Shown: positions 54,901 through 62,470 of the stretch, in pieces
Numbering within the stretch: position 1 is the first letter of the stretch
How the letters are laid out: every line of letters begins with the position of its first letter
From: Holophagae bacterium
GTDB lineage: Bacteria; Acidobacteriota; Thermoanaerobaculia; Thermoanaerobaculales; Thermoanaerobaculaceae
NCBI GenBank assembly: GCA_012516935.1
Contig: JAAYVZ010000141.1
Span: forward strand, 1 to 64,000
Direction: 5' to 3'
Length of the DNA stretch: 64,000 nucleotides
Position numbers and translations under genes: made by a program
The notes under the pieces: model-generated
Database searches by the model: none
What the model was told of the DNA's origin: nothing
What the model saw: the letters and a program-made list of their open reading frames with translations, nothing else

Positions 54901-56703
54901 AGCCAGACCGAGGAGCTCGACGAGGCCCGCGACCAAAAGCGTTGCGAGCCAGCCGTTTTTGATCACCGACACGCCGCCGGCGATGGGGTTTTGAGCTCGC
55001 GCCAACAGCAGTTGGGTGCGGGTGATCGGGTGCGACGAGACGGTGGCGCGGATTCGCCGCTCAATCTCCTCCGCCGGCAGCCTCCCCTGGTTGCGGAAGA
55101 TGAGGACCTTGGGGTGGTCGTACACGGAGAACGACTCGTCGGCCAGCTCTGACGGCAGCTCCACACCCAGCAACGTGGGGCGCGAGGTGAAGTCGACCAG
55201 GATCTCGTACCCGAGGTCGCCGGCGAACAGCAAATAGAAGAAGTTGCTGGTGAGGGGGAAGCGTGCGGATGCCTGGGTCGTGGCGCCATACAGCCGCTTG
55301 GTCTGGAGGGCGATGAAGTCGGCCGCGGCCACCTCTCGTGCGAGCCTCGCCGTTTTGGCCGGTCCGTCGGGCTCGTAAAACGGGAAGGTGATGACCGTCG
55401 TCGCCTCGGGTGAGCACCCGGGAAGGTGCTGCGGGTAGCCCTCGTCCCAGTCCTGTGACAGCACCCGGCTGCCGGCCGGCACATGCGCGTAGTACCACTC
55501 CGATGCGGTGCGCACCGTGTGCGGGTGAACGTAGATGGACATGAACGCCAGGAGGTAGGTGGCGGTGACGGCGACGACGCCGGCCCGCACCCAGCGGCCG
55601 AGGCGGGAAACGATCCCCCAGCGCTGCAGAGCGGCGGCACCCCACAGAATGAGAAGCGGGTAGACCGGGAGCAGGTACCGGGGAAACTTGACGTCGAACG
55701 ACATCGTGATAGCCGCGAACGGCACCACCCAGGCGAGCAGCAAAAGCTCGCTCGACCAGCGCTCTCGAACCGACCGCACGAGCGCAAGCCCCAGACCCAC
55801 CAAGGCGGCAAGCCCGAGCGGCGGCCCCATTCCCCAGACCACCAGCTCGCGCAAATCGTAGGCGACCTTGGGCACACCCACATACTGGTTGGTATAGGGA
55901 AACAACCCGGCGTTACGGACCATCTCGCTCTGCTCCAGCACATCGTGGAGAAAGGAGTGCGGGTCCAGCAGCGCGTACGGCTGGCCGAGACAGAAGCCTC
56001 CCAGCACGGCCGCCCCGGTCGCCGCGCCCCACCCCAGCAGCTGCCTCCACCCTCGCCGCGGCGCCCACCACAACACCGCCACCAGCCCGACAGGCAGCAG
56101 CAAAGGGGCGGCTGAGACCTTGGTGGCGAGCGCGAGCCCGGCGACCGCACCCGCGGCGATCGCGTACCCGAGACGGCCGCTGTCCACGGCCCGCTTCGCG
56201 AGGTAGAGCACGAGCAGCACCAAGGTGCTGAGGGGGATGTCGTTGGTCGCGAAGTGAGCGTTCTGGACCGGCAGCACGCACATCGCGAGGAGCGCGGCGG
56301 CAAGCAGCCCGGTCGCCGATCCGAACAGGCGCCGACCGAGCAGGAACAGCACCACGACCCCGAGCGTTCCCCACACCGCCGCGAGCATCCGACCCATCCT
56401 GATCGCCCCGTGGTACCCACCCCACCAGGGGTCGGCCAGTGCCGCGACCGAGCACACGGTGCGGGTCACGTACAAGGGAAAGGAGCCGTAGGCGAAGAAG
56501 TGCGGGTTGAGCTGCAGCGGCTGGAATGACATCCCCGAGATCGCCTCGGCGATGCGCCGTTCATCGGGGTGGAAGCCCGCTCCGTGGTCCCAGTTGACAC
56601 CGAAGAGCCTGACGCCGAGCGCGATCGCCAGGACCGCCGCGAGCGCCCAAACCTCCCTCCGGCCACGAGTCGGGGGCAGAGAGGGTGGGTCGGACGGGCT
56701 CAT
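51904..56703 (-). CDS. giant fusion: GT-C + DUF2298 membrane halves + NHL propeller
   Basis: This 1,599-residue protein has three parts. Residues 1-590 are a GT-C/PMT-like membrane half with FHPDE (45-49) in the first loop. Residues about 590-1150 are a second polytopic half of the DUF2298 (Chlor_Arch_YYY) type, with WGEKPMDFSFLNTLYRTP near 702 and SVLHYTYFGHYLVA. After an outer domain (about 1150-1285) come six or so NHL repeats (about 1290-1595), e.g. EPRGVVCDRAGNAVVADFGNHRIQV. Single GT-C/DUF2298 fusions are known; the NHL addition is unusual. ATG 56703 overlaps the DUF362 stop by ATGA. Confidence 0.85.
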   Translation of the reverse strand: MSPSDPPSLPPTRGRREVWALAAVLAIALGVRLFGVNWDHGAGFHPDERRIAEAISGMSFQPLQLNPHFFAYGSFPLYVTRTVCSVAALADPWWGGYHGAIRMGRMLAAVWGTLGVVVLFLLGRRLFGSATGLLAAALLAMCVLPVQNAHFATNDIPLSTLVLLVLYLAKRAVDSGRLGYAIAAGAVAGLALATKVSAAPLLLPVGLVAVLWWAPRRGWRQLLGWGAATGAAVLGGFCLGQPYALLDPHSFLHDVLEQSEMVRNAGLFPYTNQYVGVPKVAYDLRELVVWGMGPPLGLAALVGLGLALVRSVRERWSSELLLLAWVVPFAAITMSFDVKFPRYLLPVYPLLILWGAAALQRWGIVSRLGRWVRAGVVAVTATYLLAFMSIYVHPHTVRTASEWYYAHVPAGSRVLSQDWDEGYPQHLPGCSPEATTVITFPFYEPDGPAKTARLAREVAAADFIALQTKRLYGATTQASARFPLTSNFFYLLFAGDLGYEILVDFTSRPTLLGVELPSELADESFSVYDHPKVLIFRNQGRLPAEEIERRIRATVSSHPITRTQLLLARAQNPIAGGVSVIKNGWLATLLVAGLVELLGLAGWALLASGLGTARQGLYALGKPVGVLLLGFGSWWAVSSGWLPFAGTTVLSVAVVVVLVGALAWHRFRPGPARREVVASEAVVWGCFALFLGLRLLNPEIYWGEKPMDFSFLNTLYRTPTLPPPEPWFSGSVLHYTYFGHYLVAAFGKALAIAPEVMFNLGIGLVAGLLAAAALAVGALLGGRLRWGFGAVGLCVLAGNLSGLVELWQRRAVGFDYFWATSRVIPNTINEYPAWNLVFADLHAHVLAMPWSLTLVALLVLAFAWPPPARRQRTALLILGAAMLGATMITNGWSTPTYLVVVAWVALVAWWGETSGRGVAAWLFAVGQRVVLPALVISGGAFVLTQPFWRRFSPPPRSWGWEVGPYAEPWRVLLIFGLPWLIAVPAALGTWWQARMATRRLGWRVAAAGVLGTAIGLAVAVPAGLWSGDSASTRSVAPLAAILLLVLLAGLRDAVPASRLPFALAALAVGLVLGCEVVFVWDRMNTIFKFYLDAWLLVTVAAAALLPRVVFATGWGGRLWRLAVGVAGGLAVFTAVTGAWGAVTERHALGPRFTLDGMAYLNRRAPLEKAAFDWLNRSIRGVPVVVEAFGPSYQEYARVSMNTGLPTVLGWEYHVFQRSQSRAAIEQRKRDIELIFTSPSRPLVAAALARHHVGLVVVGGLERQTYRGANLGNFRSWTDLLVLLYENPAVSIFGVRDNLPGSFPLTTREASRDPRTESQVPPGRLREPRGVVCDRAGNAVVADFGNHRIQVLAADGSVVAAWGREGGAVGELQEPTDVAVGPDDAVFVTDTWNGRVQVFDPQGVVLREWSGDFYGPRGIAVGRDGDVWVADTGNHRVVRFDTDGVRLGGWGERGDAPGALYEPMGLAITGSGDLVVCDSGNGRVQIFRPDGTVRTHFAVPGWRREVFSEPHVTVDLVGLLWVTVPLAGEIRAYSPEGELRQTVSGASLVPPIKVPIGIAFDPVHGQLVVTDIEDQLVRFPWPRLAGREAASASKGSDASR

Positions 56704-57812
56704 CCCCTCGTCGTCGGCGGGCTCGGCCGCAGATAGCGTTCGAACAGCGCACCCCAGGGAGAGCGGGCTACGAACTCCCGGACCCGCCGGCGACCGAAGA
56801 CGGGGTACCACACGAAGTCGTGGTACAGGTAGGAACCAGCCACGAAAACGTACACGAGCGGGGTGTGGAAGAAGAGCTTCTGCAAGCCCTTGAGAGGACC
56901 GAACCAGAGGATATCGCCGAACCGGCTGGCGAAGTTGTCGCCAACCGAGAAACCCCAGCTCTCGTTGGCAATCTCGGGCTGGCCGACGATCTCGATGTCG
57001 CGCGGATCGGCGGTGCCCAGGCCCCGTTCATGAGCCAGCGCCAGATAGCGGATGGACAGGGGATCGAACCCCATGAGCCGGGCGGCCACGGCGTCGATGG
57101 CCACCTGATCGGAGGCCGCCAGCATGACGTCTTTCTGCACCGGGATCATGGTCCTGGGCCCGGGTCCGTTGCCGGCGGTAGTGCCGTCCATGACCGCGAA
57201 TAGCCCGGTGTGGATCTCCTTCTGGATCGTCAGCAGGTCGACCAGGGTTTCGTGGATCCAGGTGTGCGTATAGTGGCGCCGGGTGGCCAGAAGCCCCCCG
57301 AAGGCGTTCTTCATCGCCCCGGTGGTGGTGGTGTAGATGTGGCACTTGACCGTCGGCAGATGCACCACGTTGGTGCCGACGAAAAACTCCGGGATCCGAA
57401 TGCCGTCGGGAAAAACGCGCGACAGCGCGAGCATCGGCCCCTTCGGTACGTACTCCACCCACTTGAGGTCCCAGGCGAAGCAGTTGTACCGAGTCGGAAT
57501 CCCGTATCGGCCAAGTACCTCCACGTAGCCGTTGAGGCGCTCTCCTTTCCGGGGATCGGTGACCACCGTATTGTTCTGCACGCACACGAGATCGGTGTGC
57601 CCAGCAGCGCGCAACCCGAGGATCGTGCCCTCGAGCTGCCACGGCGTCGTGTTTGCTGCGGGGAACGGGAAGTGCCATGAGATGTTGTCCTTGAGGATCG
57701 TGGTCCGCCCTGGCGTCAGGGCCTCGCGTACCCCTGCCAGCTCCATGATGCGGCCGGTGTCCTCCAGGACCCGCTCCGGCGTGGTGCGCACTACAGCCAC
57801 TCGGCTCTTCAC
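56700..57812 (-). CDS. DUF362 domain protein
   Basis: The 370-residue protein matches DUF362: NISWHFPFPAANTTPWQLEG, NVVHLPTVKCHIYTTTTGAMKNAFGGLL and the DQVAIDAVAARLMGFDP region. The family's function is unknown; some members are near Fe-S and cell-envelope genes. No [4Fe-4S] motif is present here. It is coupled to both neighbours by 4-base overlaps, so it works with the DPPR-synthase-like enzyme and the giant GT-C fusion. Confidence 0.85.
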   Translation of the reverse strand: MKSRVAVVRTTPERVLEDTGRIMELAGVREALTPGRTTILKDNISWHFPFPAANTTPWQLEGTILGLRAAGHTDLVCVQNNTVVTDPRKGERLNGYVEVLGRYGIPTRYNCFAWDLKWVEYVPKGPMLALSRVFPDGIRIPEFFVGTNVVHLPTVKCHIYTTTTGAMKNAFGGLLATRRHYTHTWIHETLVDLLTIQKEIHTGLFAVMDGTTAGNGPGPRTMIPVQKDVMLAASDQVAIDAVAARLMGFDPLSIRYLALAHERGLGTADPRDIEIVGQPEIANESWGFSVGDNFASRFGDILWFGPLKGLQKLFFHTPLVYVFVAGSYLYHDFVWYPVFGRRRVREFVARSPWGALFERYLRPSPPTTRG

Positions 57813-58684
57813 GGATGACCTCCAGCTTGCGCCACGATGACCCCGGCGAGCACCGTCCAGACGACGACGGTGACGAGCAGCGGGCGGTCTGCCAGCAGCG
57901 CGGCGGTGGGGTCTTGCGACCCCTCCCGAGTGAGCAAGAAGAGGTAGCGCAGAATTCCGAACAGGACCACCGGCGCGGTGATCAACAGCGCCCGCGAGTG
58001 GATCTTGGCCTGGGTGTCCGGTGCCACGGTGTAAAGCACGTACGCCACCAGCGTGACGCCAGCCAGCAACGTGACCGCCTCGGTGAGAAACGCCGCGGGG
58101 TAGCGGGGGGTGCGTGAGGTGGGGTGGGAGACCTCAGGTACCCGCTTCCCGAACGCCAGAAGCAGCGCCAGCAGGAAGCCGCAGATGAGCAGCCAGTGCG
58201 AGATCTCGGCGTCGATCGCCAACGCCCCGGCGGCGAGGCGGACCACGAAGCCGGTGGCCAGCAGCATCGCCTCCAGCACCACGACCAGCTTGCCGCCAAG
58301 CGAGTAGGTGAGGTTCAGGCCGAGGTAGATGCCCAGCGCGGTCAGCACGCCGCGACCAAGCGTTGTTCCGAGCGCCACCGCAGCCGACGCCAGCAGTACC
58401 GCCGCCACAAGGGCAACGTGGACCGACAGCTCACCCGCGGCGATCGGGCGGTACCGCTTGACCGGATCGCAACGGTCCGCCTCCCGATCCATCACGTCGT
58501 TGACCAGGTACACGGCCGAGGATGCGAGGCAAAACAGGCCAGCCGCGGCACCTACCCGGAGCAGGGCGGGGGGGTCGAAGGCGTGGCCGGCGAACACCGC
58601 CGGCGCGACAACGAAGCCGTTCTTGAGCCACTGCCGTGGGCGCATCGCCCGTACCAGGGCGACGAGGGTCCGAACGAGAGTCAC
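57809..58684 (-). CDS. UbiA-family prenyltransferase, decaprenyl-phosphate phosphoribosyltransferase-like
   Basis: The 291-residue membrane enzyme has nine or so segments and two Asp-rich motifs: NDVMDREADRCDPVKRYRP and a second around YSLGGKLVVVLEAM. The N-terminal MRPRQWLKN and the ADRxHPxKRxRPxAxG pattern are typical of DPPR synthase (Rv3806c family), which transfers phosphoribose from PRPP to polyprenyl phosphate. It heads the operon, and so would supply lipid-linked pentose to the downstream GT-C enzymes. The start is set at GTG 58684; ATG 58708 would overlap the divergent tlyA start. Confidence 0.82.
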   Translation of the reverse strand: MTLVRTLVALVRAMRPRQWLKNGFVVAPAVFAGHAFDPPALLRVGAAAGLFCLASSAVYLVNDVMDREADRCDPVKRYRPIAAGELSVHVALVAAVLLASAAVALGTTLGRGVLTALGIYLGLNLTYSLGGKLVVVLEAMLLATGFVVRLAAGALAIDAEISHWLLICGFLLALLLAFGKRVPEVSHPTSRTPRYPAAFLTEAVTLLAGVTLVAYVLYTVAPDTQAKIHSRALLITAPVVLFGILRYLFLLTREGSQDPTAALLADRPLLVTVVVWTVLAGVIVAQAGGHP

Positions 58685-58706
58685 ATCGGCAATGCTAGCA
58701 TCCCTC

Positions 58707-59450
58707 ATGGGCCGAGACCGGCTACGGCTGGACCAAGCGCTGTGCGAGCGCGGCCTGGCGCCGTCGCGGGCGCGTGCCCAAGGCCTGATCCTAGCTGGAG
58801 TGGTACGGGTCGACGGCGAGGTTGCCACCAAGGCTGGGAGGCCGGTCGAACGTCAGGCGACGATCACGGTCGATGCCCCGGACCACCCCTGGGTCTCTCG
58901 CGCCGGCATCAAGCTGGCTGCCGCCCTCGAAGCTTTCCACCTCGATCCGAGCGGGTGCTGCTGCCTCGATGTCGGGGCCTCCACGGGCGGTTTCACGCAC
59001 GTGCTGCTCGAGCGCGGGGCGACGTCGGTGGTCGCACTGGACGTCGGCAGAGGCCAGCTCGACTGGCGGCTGCGCCAGGACCCACGGGTCGAGGTACGGG
59101 ACGGTGTAAACGCCCGCTTCCTCACCTCGGACGACCTGCCCGGTCCCTTCGACCTCATCGTCGTCGACGTGTCGTTCATCTCGCTGCGGCTCGTCCTCCC
59201 GGCGTTGCGAACGCTGCTGACTCCGGGCGGGGACCTGGTAGCGCTCGTCAAGCCACAGTTCGAGGCCGGCCGCAGCCAGGTCGGCAAGGGCGGAGTGGTA
59301 CGGGACCCGTCGGTGCGGGAGGCAGCGATCCTCGGTGTGATCGCCGCCGCCGACGAGCTGGGGCTCCGGCTGCGTGGCCGTCTCGCCTCGCCGCTGCCCG
59401 GTCCCGCCGGCAACGTCGAGGAGCTGGTCTGGCTCACTCCTTCGGCTTGA
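58707..59450 (+). CDS. tlyA: TlyA family rRNA methyltransferase/hemolysin-like
   Basis: The 247-residue protein has an N-terminal S4 RNA-binding domain (residues 3-62) and an FtsJ-like SAM methyltransferase domain (CCCLDVGASTGGFTHVLL, ALDVGRGQLDWRLRQDPRV, DLIVVDVSFISLRLVLP). TlyA 2'-O-methylates 16S and 23S rRNA in mycobacteria. The ATG at 58707 faces the divergent prenyltransferase start with almost no gap. Its end overlaps the convergent MBL gene by 17 bases. Confidence 0.95.
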   Translation: MGRDRLRLDQALCERGLAPSRARAQGLILAGVVRVDGEVATKAGRPVERQATITVDAPDHPWVSRAGIKLAAALEAFHLDPSGCCCLDVGASTGGFTHVLLERGATSVVALDVGRGQLDWRLRQDPRVEVRDGVNARFLTSDDLPGPFDLIVVDVSFISLRLVLPALRTLLTPGGDLVALVKPQFEAGRSQVGKGGVVRDPSVREAAILGVIAAADELGLRLRGRLASPLPGPAGNVEELVWLTPSA

Positions 59451-60051
59451 CGACCACCTCGATACCCGAGCCTTGCAGACAACGTACGAGCTCGTGGGCA
59501 TCGGCATCGCTGCCGACGATGGTGCCGTAGTGCATCGGCACGACGATCCGCGGAGCGATCCGGCGGGCAGCCTCAGCGGCCTCGCTGGCGGTCATCACGT
59601 AGGTACCCGACACCGGCAGGAGCGCGACGTCCGGGCGCAGCCCGTCCATCTCCGGGATGAGGTCGGTGTCGCCGGCGTGGTAGAACTTCACCCCCGCGAC
59701 GGTGAAAACGAACCCCACCTTGCCGCTCCCCTTCGGGTGGAACTGCTTGTTGGTGTTGTACGCCGGCACCGCCGTGACCGGCACCTCGGCCAGGATCCGA
59801 CTCTCGCCGGCGCGCAGCACCTCCACGGCGCCGAGCTTGGCCGCGACCTCGGGTGGCCCCGCAACCACCGTGACCGGCGTACGGACCTTTTCCAGGTCCT
59901 CTTCGGACAGGTGATCGAAGTGATCGTGGGTAATGAGGATGAGGTCAGCCGGCGGGAGGCCGGTCCCGAGCTTGTAGGGATCCAAATAGACGACCGGGGG
60001 GCCGTCGATCCGGAACGTGTCGTGACCGAGCCAGTGCAGCATCTCGAGCAT
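59434..60051 (-). CDS. MBL-fold metal-dependent hydrolase, UlaG-like
   Basis: The 205-residue metallo-beta-lactamase fold protein has ITHDHFDHL (metal ligands), AGDTDLIPE and MHYG. The short length without extra domains places it in the UlaG-like branch. The substrate is unknown. ATG 60051 has GAGGAAAC upstream. It converges on tlyA with a 17-base overlap. Confidence 0.9.
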   Translation of the reverse strand: MLEMLHWLGHDTFRIDGPPVVYLDPYKLGTGLPPADLILITHDHFDHLSEEDLEKVRTPVTVVAGPPEVAAKLGAVEVLRAGESRILAEVPVTAVPAYNTNKQFHPKGSGKVGFVFTVAGVKFYHAGDTDLIPEMDGLRPDVALLPVSGTYVMTASEAAEAARRIAPRIVVPMHYGTIVGSDADAHELVRCLQGSGIEVVVKPKE

Positions 60052-60114
60052 CGTTTCCTCCCGGCGCCAGCCGCGGCGCCTTCATGCCAGGACTATCCGG
60101 CAGGCCCCCGCCAC

Positions 60115-62442
60115 TCAGCTCGGCGAGCGGTGGGGGGCCGCCAGCAGGCACGCGAAGTACCCGTCGCGGCCACGTAACGTCTCGAGAGGCATGAGCGCCC
60201 CCTCGGAGTCACGGCGCAGCCCCTGATACAGCGTTGCGAGCTCGCCTCGCCGTTGAAACAGCCAAACCTCGGGCGAGTGGCCTTCGTTCAGACCCACGGG
60301 GTTGAGACCGACCCTGAACGCGTGGTCCAAAGCCCCCATCTCCTCGTGGAACATGCCGATGTGCCAGACCCACTTGCTGCCCTCGTCGAGCACCCCGACG
60401 ACGCACAGCCGCGGGTCCACGACCGCGGCCGAGCTGGGGGTCTCGGACGAGCTCTCACCCCCTTCACCCCCCTGCTGCTGGACGGCATGCAGCAGCGCGA
60501 GACCCTCCGGCAGCGGCTCCAGCTCGCCGGGCGCCGACTCGAAGGTGATCGCTTCCACCAGCGGCATAGCGTCGAGCCCCTTGAGCCGCGCGACGCCGAG
60601 CGAGCGCAGGCCAAGCCACGGCTGGCTGCCGCTCGGGTCCCCGGGCGCGAGCACGACCCACCCGGTGTTGAAAGCGTGGGTGACGAAGAGCTGCTGTTGA
60701 CCGAGCTCGACGTCGAGCGCCCGCACGAAGTCCTCCGACAGGACCGTCCCGTGGTTGACGAGCTCCCCGTTCTCGGCGATGTACGCCGCGTACGGTCGGT
60801 CGCGAGCGCCCTCGGGCGCCCGGCTCGACTTGCGCACCGGCTCGAGGAACCTCAGCACCTCGTGCACGTCGTACCCAGAGGCGATGAGAAAGTCGGCGAG
60901 GTCCTCCACCTCGTGCGTGCGCTTGCCGCTCGTGAGGCGGCCGAGCTCGACGATGCCGTGCCCGAAGAACTCGTACTGCGGCCGTTCGGCGGTCGCGGTG
61001 ACCATGGGTAACAGGTGGTACGAGCCGACGTTGACAGCGATTCGCATCCCGCGGTCGAACCCGAACCCCTGGCGGCGCAGGCGCTCGTACAGCAGCCGCA
61101 GCTCGGAGGCCATGCCCAGCAGAGAACGGGCCGACCGTCCAGAGTAGAACGCCCCATCCCCCAGGAACTTCTCGAACTTGAGCCGAAACCGCCCGCGGAG
61201 CACGTCCACCTGGCCGAGAAAGCGCACCATCTGGCGCATGGCCCCCTCCTCGGTGGCGCGCCCACGCCGGCGCAAGGCCTCGAGGATCTGCGTGAACTCC
61301 ACGAGGTCGTACACCATCCCGTAGCGCTGCACGACCGAGGAGACGACCCCGATGGTCGTGAACGAAAGCGGCCGGGTGAAGCTCGAGAGCTGGATCGGTC
61401 GGCCCTGGAGACGGGCTGAAACCTTGCCGCTGCGGGTGTCCACCGCGATCACCCGCCGCCGCAGCGCCGAGATCACCTCGTAGCGACGGCAACGGGATCC
61501 CAGCTCCTGGATGATCGTCCGCAACTCCGGGGGCGGGTGCGGCGTGTCAGGATGCGGCCACAGCGGTAGGAGGTCCTGTACGGCCCGGCACAGGACCAGC
61601 CGTTCGCGAGGCAACAGTGGGGTCTCCGGGTCCATGGCCTGAAGCACCTGGCCGAACCCGGAGTCCTTCTCCCTCAGACCGAGGATCTGCTGGTTGAGGT
61701 TGTGGAGCAACCTGCGAGCCCACCCGGCGTCGACGTGCAAAAACCCGTGGAGAAAGGAGTTCGTGCGCCGGACATCGCACCCGACGTGGCTCTCGGCGAA
61801 CGGCAACAGATCGTCGCGCAGCAGCCTCGCAAACGCTCTCGAGGGCGTCGGCACCTCGAGACCCTCACCCCGGCGCACACGGGAGAAGGCGTCGCTCTCG
61901 CCACGGTGAGCCACCTCGCTCAAGCGTTGGGCCAGCAGGTAGCGGAGCTCGTCGAGGTTGCGCTGGCCGATCTGTGGGAACGCCGCCTGCTCGGCGAGAG
62001 TAGCAGCGTGAACGCGGTCCCCCACCTCGGCGGTGAGCGCCAACCAGAAGATCTCCGGGAGCCGCTGCCCGTAGTCGTGTAGGATGGCGTTTTCGAGGTA
62101 GTCGGCGATCTTGCCAGCGACGACCCGCCGCAGCTCGACCAACCCCGACTTGTCGAGCTGCTCGTTGGAGGCGAGTGCGCGCCGGTTGGCCGCCTCGGCA
62201 TCGATGAGCCGCCCGAGCTCCCGGCAGAACACCTCCCACTCGCCGGTGGCGGCGTGGGGGTAGCCCAGAGCGACCGGGCGCTGCTCGTCCTCGGCGAACA
62301 GCCAGTAGGGCTGCGGCACGCGCGTCGCCGCCTCGTCGAACACCCGCGTCCACTCGCCCGCGACCTCCCGGGGCGTAAGGAAGGCGAGCTGCGGCGAGCT
62401 CTCCTGCAGCACCTGCTCGATCGGACCGGGCGCTTCCGCCAT
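60115..62442 (-). CDS. 775-residue protein with divergent class III cyclase-like core
   Basis: I do not recognise the whole protein. Residues about 365-500 resemble a class III nucleotide cyclase homology domain: MVYDLVEFT with Asp379 and FLGDGAFYSG with Asp429, at the spacing of the two metal-binding aspartates, then GMRIAVNVGSY. The base-recognition residues are not evident. The 360-residue N-terminus is helical without known motifs, and the C-terminal 250 residues contain a low-complexity Gly/Glu/Ser segment. It could make cAMP/cGMP or be a degenerate sensor. It sits upstream of the MBL gene and downstream of comM on the same strand. Confidence 0.6.
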   Translation of the reverse strand: MAEAPGPIEQVLQESSPQLAFLTPREVAGEWTRVFDEAATRVPQPYWLFAEDEQRPVALGYPHAATGEWEVFCRELGRLIDAEAANRRALASNEQLDKSGLVELRRVVAGKIADYLENAILHDYGQRLPEIFWLALTAEVGDRVHAATLAEQAAFPQIGQRNLDELRYLLAQRLSEVAHRGESDAFSRVRRGEGLEVPTPSRAFARLLRDDLLPFAESHVGCDVRRTNSFLHGFLHVDAGWARRLLHNLNQQILGLREKDSGFGQVLQAMDPETPLLPRERLVLCRAVQDLLPLWPHPDTPHPPPELRTIIQELGSRCRRYEVISALRRRVIAVDTRSGKVSARLQGRPIQLSSFTRPLSFTTIGVVSSVVQRYGMVYDLVEFTQILEALRRRGRATEEGAMRQMVRFLGQVDVLRGRFRLKFEKFLGDGAFYSGRSARSLLGMASELRLLYERLRRQGFGFDRGMRIAVNVGSYHLLPMVTATAERPQYEFFGHGIVELGRLTSGKRTHEVEDLADFLIASGYDVHEVLRFLEPVRKSSRAPEGARDRPYAAYIAENGELVNHGTVLSEDFVRALDVELGQQQLFVTHAFNTGWVVLAPGDPSGSQPWLGLRSLGVARLKGLDAMPLVEAITFESAPGELEPLPEGLALLHAVQQQGGEGGESSSETPSSAAVVDPRLCVVGVLDEGSKWVWHIGMFHEEMGALDHAFRVGLNPVGLNEGHSPEVWLFQRRGELATLYQGLRRDSEGALMPLETLRGRDGYFACLLAAPHRSPS

Positions 62443-62470
62443 ACTTCCTCATTGTACGGCGGCCCGTCCC

